A DNA stretch of 64,000 nt from NZ13-RE01 sp049718665. Lineage in GTDB: Bacteria > Dictyoglomota > Dictyoglomia > Dictyoglomales > Dictyoglomaceae. The stretch lies in assembly GCA_049718665.1 (NCBI GenBank), contig JBNARO010000005.1:1-64000 (forward strand), read 5' to 3'. Positions 1-7,312 of this stretch are shown here, piece by piece. The notes beneath the pieces were generated by a model. It did no database searches. It worked only from the letters and a program-made list of their open reading frames with translations, and was not told the DNA's origin. The translations under genes were made by a program, and so were the position numbers. Each line of letters starts with the position of its first letter. The first letter of the stretch is position 1.

Positions 1-61
1 CTCGCTTAAAAAGTTCTTTCCTTTGCAGTTCCTATAGGAGGTAGAGCTTTAGTTTGTGTAA

Positions 62-178
62 ATGGAAAACGCTGATATGCTAAGCTATGAACTTTACAGA
101 AAAAGGATGAAGATAGAAGAATTAGAGAAAGGGATTTATCCTAATATTTGAGGGATGATAAAAGTGATTACAGGTCAG
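62..178 (+). mobile_element. Decayed transposon end with transposase C-terminal tail
   Basis: An open stretch from 62 to 151 reads as the tail of a basic protein ending in EELEKGIYPNI and a stop. About 25 bases further lies the motif TGATAAAAGTGATTACAGG (156-174). The same 19 bases recur exactly, on the opposite strand, at 6002-6020 and 54229-54247, each time just after a similar protein tail. A short coding tail followed by a conserved terminus is what the 3' end of an insertion sequence looks like. The upstream coding part is broken by stops. I cannot name the IS family from so short a tail. Confidence 0.6.
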
Positions 179-220
179 GCAATTCGATAACTTGTAAAAA
201 AAATGAAACTTGAAGTACAA

Positions 221-240
221 TATAATTAAGTAAAGTTTAC
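221..240 (+). promoter_or_regulatory. Possible -10 box and small operator upstream of sugar ABC operon
   Basis: A perfect TATAAT lies at 221-226 and is followed by the inverted repeat GTAAA-G-TTTAC at 230-240, near the expected transcription start. No good -35 box is visible at normal spacing, so this is only a candidate. A strong ribosome binding site (GGAGGGAGG, 298-306) precedes the ATG at 312. Confidence 0.35.
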
Positions 241-311
241 AAAATAAGGAGGTGAAAAATTTTAAAAATCTATTATCTCCATTCGAATTCTTTAAAAGGA
301 GGGAGGCTTTT

Positions 312-1558
312 ATGAGAAAACTTTTAGGAATCCTTATATCTTTACTGATTCTCTTAAGCTTAGTAATGGAGCCAGGTATTGCTCAAAAAAGGTTACAGTA
401 ACCCACTGGCAACACGAATCTGCAGCAAGAACTATGATCATTCAAAAATTAGCCGAAGAATTTATGAAGCGATATCCCAGTATTGAAATAAAGACAGAGT
501 TTATTCCTGAGGCAGACTACAGTAATAAATTAATAGCAGCCTTAGCTGCAGGTATTGGCCCTAATGTTATTCAGATTGAAGCTGGCACAGTAAAACAATT
601 TGTGGCTAAAGGAGTTCTTCAACCTTTAGATCCCAAAGTAGTTCCTCCTGCCACTATAGAAAGAGATTTTGTGGCTTCCACTATCGAGCCTTTAAAATGG
701 AAAGATGGCAAGTATTATGGTCTTCCCACTGATGTCCAAACCATAGTTCTTTTCTATAACAAAGACCTTTTCAAAGAAGTAGGTTTAGACCCTGAAAAAC
801 CCCCATTAAAGACTTGGGATCAGGTTATAACTGCTGCCAAAAAGATTGTTAAGTTTGGTCCTGATGGAAAGATGGTCCGAGGTGGTCTTGGTATATCTTC
901 TTATCATCCCTATATTTCTTCTATCTTTGTGGCAGCTGGAGCTCCTATTGTAGACGAAACAGGGAAATTTATCTTCAATAACCCTAAAGCAGTGGAAGCC
1001 TTCCAATTCTGGATAGATCTGGAGAGGGTACATAAAGTATGGGATTCTACTTTTATGTCTCGCTGGACAGCCTTCCGTCAGGGTAAATTAGGAATGGTTC
1101 CAGCACATCCTGCCATGGCTGGTAATTTCAAAGTCACTGCTCCCAATATTAAGTTTGGAGTAGTAGAAATGCCAAAATGGAAAACCGATAAGACTTCAAC
1201 AGTAACCAGTTGGGCTTATTGCATGACAAAGAGAGCACCTTCTGAGGCAGCCACAAAATGGATTAACTTTATTACCTCCTATGAAGCTGAGAAACTCTTT
1301 ACAAAGGAGACCGGAGAATTACCTGCAAGAAAGAGCCTTTTAATTTATGGGCCTTTCTTAAAGGACCCATTATTAAAACCCATGCTGGATTCTTTAAAGC
1401 ATTCTGTAACCTCTCCCTGGCAATTCCCTGAAGCAGGAGGAATCATTGCTGATGCCTGGAATAGGGTCATGAAAAACAATGTTCCTGTGAAGGAAGCCCT
1501 GGATAAGGCTGTGGAAGAGATGAATAAGGTTGTAGCAGAAAAATACGCTGTTCAGTAA
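312..1558 (+). pseudogene. CUT1-type sugar ABC transporter substrate-binding protein, frameshifted near its N terminus
   Basis: This is an extracellular solute-binding protein of the MalE/UgpB class that would deliver a sugar or sugar derivative to the two permeases that follow. The ATG at 312 has a strong ribosome binding site and opens a signal peptide (MRKLLGILISLLILLSL). The frame meets TAA at 399. A -1 shift in the A6 run at 385-390 restores AQKKVTVTHWQHES and continues open to 1558, giving about 415 residues, normal for the family. The ATG at 434 inside the mature region has no ribosome binding site and is not a credible start. The break is a real mutation, a sequencing error in a homopolymer, or slippage-dependent expression. 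No ATPase gene is in the cluster; a shared ATPase (MsmK type) is likely elsewhere. Confidence 0.85.
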
Positions 1559-1566
1559 GAGATAAT

Positions 1567-1596
1567 AATGGGAGGGAGGTTTTTCTCCCTCCCATT
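1567..1596 (+). terminator. Intercistronic hairpin after the binding-protein gene
   Basis: The arms 1567-1578 and 1585-1596 (AATGGGAGGGAG against CTCCCTCCCATT) form a perfect 12-bp stem with a 6-base loop. No long U-tract follows. Such hairpins between a binding-protein gene and its permeases usually protect the upstream mRNA or reduce read-through, which would keep binding protein in excess. Confidence 0.6.
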
Positions 1597-1614
1597 TTAC
1601 AAGGAGGTGAATTA

Positions 1615-2502
1615 ATGTCAAAGCCTTTTTTCCTCAGAACCTATAGGGGTTATAAATTTTATGTACCATATCTCTGGATTCTTCCTGCCCTAATTTATAC
1701 CACCATTGTCACTCTTATCCCTGCTATTATGGCTGCTCCTTATAGTTTTACTAACTGGAGTATTATCTCTCCAAATTGGCAGTGGGTGGGATTTAAAAAC
1801 TATATAGAGCTTTGGCGAGATGAACGCTTCTGGCAGGTTTTCCAAAATACGTTATGGATTGTGCTTTTTTCTGTTCCCATAAAGATTATTTTAGCTCTTC
1901 TTTTTGCCTTACTTTTGAATCAGGGCATCAAAGGAAGGGTTTTATGGCAAATTATATATTTTCTTCCTGGGATCACTTCCTCTGTAGCAGTAGCTATTGT
2001 TTGGACCTGGCTATACGACCCCCAGTTTGGTCCTATAAATGGTGTTTTAAGAGCCTTACATCTACCTGAATCTCAATGGTTGCATGATCCTTCCACTGCT
2101 CTTATGTCTGTGATCATTCTTATTATATGGCAGAGCATTGGTTATCCCATTCTTATATTTTTCTCAGGTCTTCAGGGAATTTCCCAGGAATACTACGAAG
2201 CTGCTTCCATCGATGGGGCTAATTCTTGGAATAGACTTCGATACATTACTCTCCCTCTTTTGAAACCTATCTTTGCCTATCTCTTTATTACTGCTGTAGC
2301 TGGTACTTTTCATATCTTTGAACAGACCTATATTATGGAAGGACCCCTGCATAGCACCGAAACCCTTATGACTTATCTTTATAGGTCGGCTTTTACCAGT
2401 TTGAAGATGGGATATGCAGAAGCCATTGCCATGATCTTGTTTATAGTAAATGCAATCCTCATGCTTACCCAATGGAAGTTTTTCTTTAAGGAGGTACTTT
2501 AA
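1615..2502 (+). CDS. Sugar ABC transporter permease, MalF/UgpA type
   Basis: This inner-membrane permease of a CUT1 carbohydrate importer has 295 residues and about six hydrophobic segments, starting near residue 18 (YLWILPALIYTTIVTLIPAI). The EAA loop, which docks the ATPase, is visible near residues 190-210 as YYEAASIDGANSWNRLRYI. The ATG is preceded by AAGGAGGTGAATTA. It follows the broken binding-protein gene and is separated by 1 base from the second permease, so the two permeases are co-transcribed. The substrate is not evident from sequence; the phosphoesterases downstream hint at a phosphorylated or phosphodiester sugar compound, which is inference. Confidence 0.9.
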   Translation: MSKPFFLRTYRGYKFYVPYLWILPALIYTTIVTLIPAIMAAPYSFTNWSIISPNWQWVGFKNYIELWRDERFWQVFQNTLWIVLFSVPIKIILALLFALLLNQGIKGRVLWQIIYFLPGITSSVAVAIVWTWLYDPQFGPINGVLRALHLPESQWLHDPSTALMSVIILIIWQSIGYPILIFFSGLQGISQEYYEAASIDGANSWNRLRYITLPLLKPIFAYLFITAVAGTFHIFEQTYIMEGPLHSTETLMTYLYRSAFTSLKMGYAEAIAMILFIVNAILMLTQWKFFFKEVL

Positions 2503-2503
2503 A

Positions 2504-3325
2504 ATGGGAAGAAATTTTTATAAGTTTTGGGTATATTTTGTCTTAGCTCTTTTTGCCTTTATTATGGTTATGCCTTTTATTTGGATGATTTTTTCCTCTT
2601 TTAAGCCTATAGAGGAATTTGATATTTATCCCCCAAAATGGTTTCCTATTAAATGGACTTTAGGGAACTTCCAGGAGCTTTTTTATAAGTGGAATTTTAA
2701 AAGATACTTTGGAAATAGCCTTTTTGTCTCAGTAGTTAGTACCATTCTAAATCTTTTTCTTTCTTCTATGGCAGCCTTTGGTTTTTCCAAATATGAATTT
2801 CCTGGAAGACTTAAATTTTTCTTCTACCTTCTTATGCTTACCCTTATTCCCTGGCCTGTCACTATTATTCCTCTATACATCATGGCTGTGAAGGCTCGTG
2901 TGGTGGACACCTACTTTGCTTTGATCTTCACTGGAATTCTATCTATAGGTAATATTTTCCTGATTAAACAGTATATGACCAGTATTCCTGATTCCCTTAT
3001 TGACGCTGCAAGGATTGATGGTGCCAGTGAATTCTATATTTATTTGCGTATTGTTCTTCCTCTATGTAAGCCTGTTCTTGCCACAGTACTTATCTTTACC
3101 TTTATCAGTACCTGGAATGCCTTTATCTGGCCCCTTCTGGTGGTAAATAGAGATGAGATAAGGACCTTACCTTTAGCAGTGGCAAGATTCCGGCAAAGAT
3201 ATTATTATGCTCAAAATCTTGTGGTGTCGGCTTCTAGCATAGCTATTATTCCCATAATTCTCCTCTTCCTTACTGTAGCTAAAAATTATGTGAGAGGAAT
3301 TCATTTGACGGGAGTGAAGGAATGA
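2504..3325 (+). CDS. Sugar ABC transporter permease, MalG/UgpE type
   Basis: This is the second CUT1 permease, 273 residues from the ATG at 2504. That start has AAGGAGG seven to eight bases upstream and lies just behind the stop of the first permease. An in-frame start at 2450 would overlap the neighbour and lacks a ribosome binding site. The EAA loop is seen as LIDAARIDGASEFYIYLRIV, with the family's typical segment TWNAFIWPLLV behind it. The protein ends in an ATGA overlap with the next gene. It forms a heterodimeric channel with the preceding permease. Confidence 0.92.
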   Translation: MGRNFYKFWVYFVLALFAFIMVMPFIWMIFSSFKPIEEFDIYPPKWFPIKWTLGNFQELFYKWNFKRYFGNSLFVSVVSTILNLFLSSMAAFGFSKYEFPGRLKFFFYLLMLTLIPWPVTIIPLYIMAVKARVVDTYFALIFTGILSIGNIFLIKQYMTSIPDSLIDAARIDGASEFYIYLRIVLPLCKPVLATVLIFTFISTWNAFIWPLLVVNRDEIRTLPLAVARFRQRYYYAQNLVVSASSIAIIPIILLFLTVAKNYVRGIHLTGVKE

Positions 3326-4092
3326 TGAAAAAGCTCCTTACAATCTTATTATTTCTGGGAGGGATAATTATTATCATGGGAGAAGCTGAAGTTAGCATAA
3401 GGGTGATGACCTATAACATTCGTCATGGAGAGGGGATGGATGGAAAGATTGATCTGGATAGGATTGCCAATTTTATAAAGGAAAAGGATCTGGATATTGT
3501 GGGAATTCAAGAAATAGAAAGGGCAAATCCCAAGAGAGGATTTGCTGATCAACCGAAATTATTAGGGGAAAAGATTGGATATAATTATGCCTTTGGACCA
3601 AACTGGATAGTTCCTCCCTTTGAATTTGGTAATGCATGTTTCTCAAGATTTAAAATCGTAGAGAGTAAAAATGTTCCTTTAGCCTTTCCGTCAGGGCTTA
3701 TTGCAGAACCTCGTGGAGTATTGCAATGTAAGATAAAAGTTCAGGATAAAATTATTCATTTCTGGATTACCCATTTTGGCTTGACTTTTAGGGAAGGAGT
3801 ATATTCTGCTCAGCAAATAGCTGAATGGGTTAGGGATATAAAAGAGCCTATAATCCTTGTAGGAGATTTAAACAATGAGCCTGGGACTCCTGCTCTGGAA
3901 ATTCTAAAAAAGGCAGGATTTGTAGATATTCTGGGAGAGGAAAGTATAAATACCTTTCCCTCGGATTATCCCAGTATAAGAATTGATTTTATCCTTGTTC
4001 GGGGTCCATGGAAGGTAAAGAGTTTTGAAATCCCTAAAGTACTTTATTCTGATCATCTTCCTATTATTGCAGAATTAATTCTCACGGATTAA
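3322..4092 (+). CDS. Secreted endonuclease/exonuclease/phosphatase (EEP) family hydrolase
   Basis: The protein has 256 residues with an N-terminal hydrophobic signal (KKLLTILLFLGGIIIIMG). EEP-fold motifs are present: MTYNIRHGEG near residue 29, the metal-binding Glu in DIVGIQEIER, GDLNNEPG near 175, and the catalytic SDHLPI near the end. Family members cleave phosphodiester or phosphomonoester bonds in nucleic acids, phosphoinositides or sphingomyelin. The signal peptide and the 4-base overlap with a sugar permease gene suggest that it processes a substrate outside the cytoplasm before uptake. The exact substrate cannot be read from the sequence. Confidence 0.85.
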   Translation: MMKKLLTILLFLGGIIIIMGEAEVSIRVMTYNIRHGEGMDGKIDLDRIANFIKEKDLDIVGIQEIERANPKRGFADQPKLLGEKIGYNYAFGPNWIVPPFEFGNACFSRFKIVESKNVPLAFPSGLIAEPRGVLQCKIKVQDKIIHFWITHFGLTFREGVYSAQQIAEWVRDIKEPIILVGDLNNEPGTPALEILKKAGFVDILGEESINTFPSDYPSIRIDFILVRGPWKVKSFEIPKVLYSDHLPIIAELILTD

Positions 4093-4093
4093 A

Positions 4094-4409
4094 ATGGAAA
4101 AATTTTTGATCTTCACATTCACAGTTCTCTTTCCGATGGAGAAGGAAATATATCTCAAATTATTGAAGTGGCAAAGAATAGAGAAAAATCATATTGCTTT
4201 GGAAATACATAATCCTTCTAAGAGCCCAAGAAAAGAGGTTTTAAAAAAGTTTTAGATTACGATATAAAATTCTCCATAGGAAGTGATGCTCATTCCTTAG
4301 ATTAGGTGGGCAGGATTAATTTTTCTATCAAACTTTTAAGGGAGGTGGGAATACCAGAAGATAGATTATTGAAAAAAGAAGAAATAGAAAAGAGGAGGTG
4401 TGTAGAAAA
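4094..4409 (+). pseudogene. Decayed PHP-family phosphoesterase
   Basis: Reading across frames recovers PHP-domain landmarks: FDLHIHSSLSDGEGNISQII (metal-binding HxH) near 4110-4160, KNHIALEIHNPSKSP in the next frame, and DIKFSIGSDAHSLD with the closing GSDAH motif near 4260-4305. The remaining tail reads open toward 4400 after an in-frame TAG. At least two frameshifts and one stop break it. The pieces are in the right order but closer together than in an intact PHP protein (about 230-280 residues), so an internal deletion is also likely. It sits between two phosphoesterase genes of the same operon. Confidence 0.75.
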
Positions 4410-5759
4410 ATGAAAGGAGTTTTGTTAATTTCTTTACTTTTGCTTCTGATTATACTTTCTTTAGGATACACTGGAGAAAAGGCAGAGTATTTAGTATATA
4501 TAATCTGGGATGCCTTCAGGTATGATTATTATATTTGGGCAAATCAATCTCCATATTTAGGGACTCCAGTAATTAATGAACTTCTAAAAAATGGAGTATT
4601 ATTTACTAACGTTTACACAGGAATTCCTTCCATTACAAACCCTATGCAAGCAACATTAGTAACAGGAGCCTGGCCCCGTACCACAGGAAATATATATAGA
4701 TATTATGACAAAGATTTAAATATAATAAAACAAATGGGAAGGGATAATTTAGCGGAGACGTTAGCTGAGGCAGCAGCAAGGCAGGAGTTGAAAGTAGCTT
4801 CAGTTCAGCAATTTATGGTCTTAGATAGAGGGACAAGTTATACTGATCCCTCCCATCTTTATATCCAGCCTGGTGGAGACTTCCAGAATAGGGTTAATGA
4901 AGCGATAAAAATCTGGACAGGAAAACCTATTGATGCTGCCGGCGCTAGAATAACCTTTGATGGGAAACCTGATCTTATGTTTATATATGCTGATGACCTG
5001 GATGGTATTGGACATAATGAGGCACCTACCTACGGTCTTCCCTGTGCTTCCACTGAAGAAGAAAGGATTGCCAATTGTGTGAAGAGATTAATCCAAATGG
5101 ATAAGTGGTTGGGTACTTTAATCCAGACTTTAAAGGATTTGGGAATTTATGAGAAGACTAATTTTGTTATAGCGAGTGATCATGGAATGACCCCTTATTC
5201 TGGATACTCTTCCCTTCCTCAGTTAGTAAACACTTTAAAAGATGCCTTAAAGGATTTAGGATATTCTGTTACCAATAATTCTATTCAAGTTTTATCTACT
5301 AATCAGAGTCCTGCTCCTGATAACAAATTGGTTATTGTCACTGTAGGGCTTCAAGCTCAGATATATTTCAATAAAAACTGGATGTATACCCAGGAAGAAT
5401 ATAACACTGTAGTAAATGCCTTGAAATCCCAGGAATATATTGGAGGGGTCTACACCATTTCTGATCTTTCCTTAAGGGGAGCTCATCCTAAAACAGCTGA
5501 TATTCTTGTATGGCCCAAACCTTCTAATCATTTTAAGACTGATATAACTAAAAATTATGTAGCTCGAGGTCAGCACGACAGTGTAGATGATAGCAGTCAA
5601 CATGTATTTCTATTAATGAGTGGTCCCAGCTTTAAAAAGGGAGTTAGAATAGAGAATCGTGTCTACATTGTGGATATTGTTCCTACCATATCAAAAGTCC
5701 TTAATATTGAGCCTCCTCGGAATGTAGAAGGTAGAGTTATTACTGAGGCTTTGAAGTGA
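4410..5759 (+). CDS. Secreted type I phosphodiesterase / alkaline-phosphatase-superfamily enzyme
   Basis: The protein has 449 residues. The ATG at 4410 is preferred because AGGAGG (4393-4398) lies 11 bases upstream; an upstream in-frame GTG at 4398 overlaps that site. A signal peptide (MKGVLLISLLLLLIILSLGY) precedes an alkaline-phosphatase-like core. VYIIWDAFRYD carries the first metal aspartate, TNVYTGIPSITNPMQATLVT holds the Ser/Thr nucleophile region, then FVIASDHGMTP (Asp-His) and RGQHDSVDDSSQHVFLLMSG. This fits the phosphodiesterase/nucleotide pyrophosphatase family. Likely targets are extracellular phosphodiesters or phosphonates. It ends the first operon. Confidence 0.85.
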   Translation: MKGVLLISLLLLLIILSLGYTGEKAEYLVYIIWDAFRYDYYIWANQSPYLGTPVINELLKNGVLFTNVYTGIPSITNPMQATLVTGAWPRTTGNIYRYYDKDLNIIKQMGRDNLAETLAEAAARQELKVASVQQFMVLDRGTSYTDPSHLYIQPGGDFQNRVNEAIKIWTGKPIDAAGARITFDGKPDLMFIYADDLDGIGHNEAPTYGLPCASTEEERIANCVKRLIQMDKWLGTLIQTLKDLGIYEKTNFVIASDHGMTPYSGYSSLPQLVNTLKDALKDLGYSVTNNSIQVLSTNQSPAPDNKLVIVTVGLQAQIYFNKNWMYTQEEYNTVVNALKSQEYIGGVYTISDLSLRGAHPKTADILVWPKPSNHFKTDITKNYVARGQHDSVDDSSQHVFLLMSGPSFKKGVRIENRVYIVDIVPTISKVLNIEPPRNVEGRVITEALK

Positions 5760-5873
5760 TGTTTATCTAAAGCTAAGATTAGTTAATAAGAGGATCAGAA
5801 TTACTATGGGATCATAATATTTGAGCTGGTTCCACTTTTTCAATTTCACTAAATTTACCTCTTTTAAAAAATA

Positions 5874-5950
5874 TTGCCTCCTGTGGAGTAATTAGAAGAT
5901 GGCTGAAAAAGCCTCAAAAAGAAGAGAGAAGAAAACTCTCCAGGGGGCAA
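5874..5950. repeat. Imperfect inverted repeat in gene-free region
   Basis: TTGCCTCCTGTGGAG (5874-5888) and CTCTCCAGGGGGCAA (5936-5950) pair with two or three mismatches around a 47-base interior. It could be a degenerate element end or a structured transcript. Apart from this and the next entry, I see no gene in 5760-6490; every frame is interrupted. Confidence 0.35.
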
Positions 5951-6000
5951 ATTATATTTTGCTACATCTAAAAAGTTTTTTGAGGAATTTCTGAGAGCTG

Positions 6001-6070
6001 GCCTGTAATCACTTTTATCACTCCTCAAGCATTAGGAGAAATCTTCTTTTCTAATTCTATTAACTAAAGA
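6001..6070 (-). mobile_element. Second copy of the decayed transposon end
   Basis: On the minus strand a tail reading IELEKKISPNA and stop (stop codon at 6025-6027) is followed by the exact 19-base terminus whose plus-strand form is CCTGTAATCACTTTTATCA (6002-6020). It matches the copies at 156-174 and 54229-54247. The rest of the element is not recognisable; the region to about 6300 contains only broken frames. Confidence 0.6.
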
Positions 6071-6490
6071 TTGAGGAGAGGAATAGTTAGAAGAGAAAAA
6101 GAAACGAGCTATCTCTCTAATTGTTGGTTTTTAAGAAGTAAAAGAGCTTGAATAAGAAGAGAAAAAACTTCCTTGAAAATCGCGGACTTGTGGTTTGTGG
6201 TGTTTTTGATGCTAAATAAATTCTACTACAAGGAGGCATCCTTTTTTAATACTGATCACAGGTCAGTAAAAGGGAGTGTTCTAAAAATTTTCAAATAAAG
6301 GGAAAGAGGATATTTAAAAGACAATTTTGAAAGGCCAAATTAAAAAAATAGGAAAACCAAGCAAAAAGGAGATATTTTAAGATATAACAAGAATTAACTA
6401 AAATCTCTTTAGTAAATTACATATATTTAAAAATAACTCTCAAAAATTAAGATTTGCAATTTTGATTTTTTTATCTTAATCTAATTCCAG

Positions 6491-6511
6491 ATTTGGAACT
6501 TAGTTCCAAAT
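6491..6511. promoter_or_regulatory. IclR-type operator upstream of the regulator gene
   Basis: ATTTGGAACT-T-AGTTCCAAAT is a perfect 10-1-10 palindrome that ends 27 bases before the IclR-family start codon. Its core TGGAACT-T-AGTTCCA has the same layout as the known E. coli IclR consensus TGGAAATNATTTCCA. The position near the expected promoter suggests autoregulation and control of the whole downstream operon. Confidence 0.75.
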
Positions 6512-6538
6512 TTTGAACAAAAGAGGGGAAAAGTTTTA

Positions 6539-7312
6539 ATGAGTTCTTTAGAGAAAAGTTTGGATATATTAGAACTTTTTAATCATGATAAAAAGGAACT
6601 TAGTTTTTCAGAGATAGTTAAAAAAACAGGATTTCCTAAAAGTACTACGCATAGAATATTGAATATTTTAGTAAACCGAAAATATCTTTCTTTAGATGCA
6701 AACTCAAAACAATATTCAATAGGAATAAAGTTATTTGAACTGGGAAGTTTATTTATATCAAGTAATATTATAAGCATAGCTATACCTGTAATAGAGAAAT
6801 TAGTTATAGAAACTGGCTATACTGTATTGTTGGCTTCACTTATAGATGGCTCCTTAGTTTATTTATTTTCTCAACATGGTAATTCTCCTCTTCTTGTACA
6901 ATCACATACGGGACAACGAAGAAAACCGAATTATGGGATCCTTGGTAAGTTGCTTTTGGCTTATTTACCTGAAGAAGAAGTTGATTCTATTTTAAAGCGT
7001 TATCCTCTCGAAAAAACTGCTGACAATTCTATTACAGACCCTCTACTTTATAAAGAAGAACTTAAAAACATACGAACTAAAGGTTATGCTTACGCTAAGG
7101 ATGAAACTATTAATGGTGTTTCTGGCTTTGCTGCTCCTATATATAATCATGAAGGGAAAGTAATTGCGGGTATTGCTCTTCTTTTCCCTACAAGTCTTGT
7201 GCTTGATAACGAGCTTGAGAAATTAAAAAGCAAGTTGTTGAGAGCTGCAAAATCAATTTCTGAAGCTCTGGGATATTATAATTATCCAATCAAAGGAGGA
7301 CAACAGCAATGA
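6539..7312 (+). CDS. IclR-family transcriptional regulator
   Basis: The protein has 257 residues, the normal IclR length. The N-terminal winged helix-turn-helix spans about residues 1-65 (FSEIVKKTGFPKSTTHRILN), followed by the effector-binding domain with typical segments such as HTGQRRKPNYGILGKLLLAY and GVSGFAAPIYNHEGKVIAGI. IclR regulators sense small carboxylates or aromatic metabolites. A perfect palindrome sits upstream and the stop overlaps the next start in ATGA. The gene probably controls the EPSPS-like enzyme and ABC importer that follow. The effector is not known; the co-encoded importer suggests that it is the imported compound. Confidence 0.92.
   Translation: MSSLEKSLDILELFNHDKKELSFSEIVKKTGFPKSTTHRILNILVNRKYLSLDANSKQYSIGIKLFELGSLFISSNIISIAIPVIEKLVIETGYTVLLASLIDGSLVYLFSQHGNSPLLVQSHTGQRRKPNYGILGKLLLAYLPEEEVDSILKRYPLEKTADNSITDPLLYKEELKNIRTKGYAYAKDETINGVSGFAAPIYNHEGKVIAGIALLFPTSLVLDNELEKLKSKLLRAAKSISEALGYYNYPIKGGQQQ

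Noticed and set aside
434..1558. ATG at 434 as the true start of the sugar-binding protein
   Set aside because: No ribosome binding site precedes it, and a signal peptide with a strong site lies upstream in the neighbouring frame; the start at 312 plus a frameshift explains the data better.
6240..6275. A fourth copy of the transposon terminus (ACTGATCACAGGTCAG)
   Set aside because: Only the short TCACAGGTCAG part resembles the terminus; the conserved 19-mer and the coding tail are absent.
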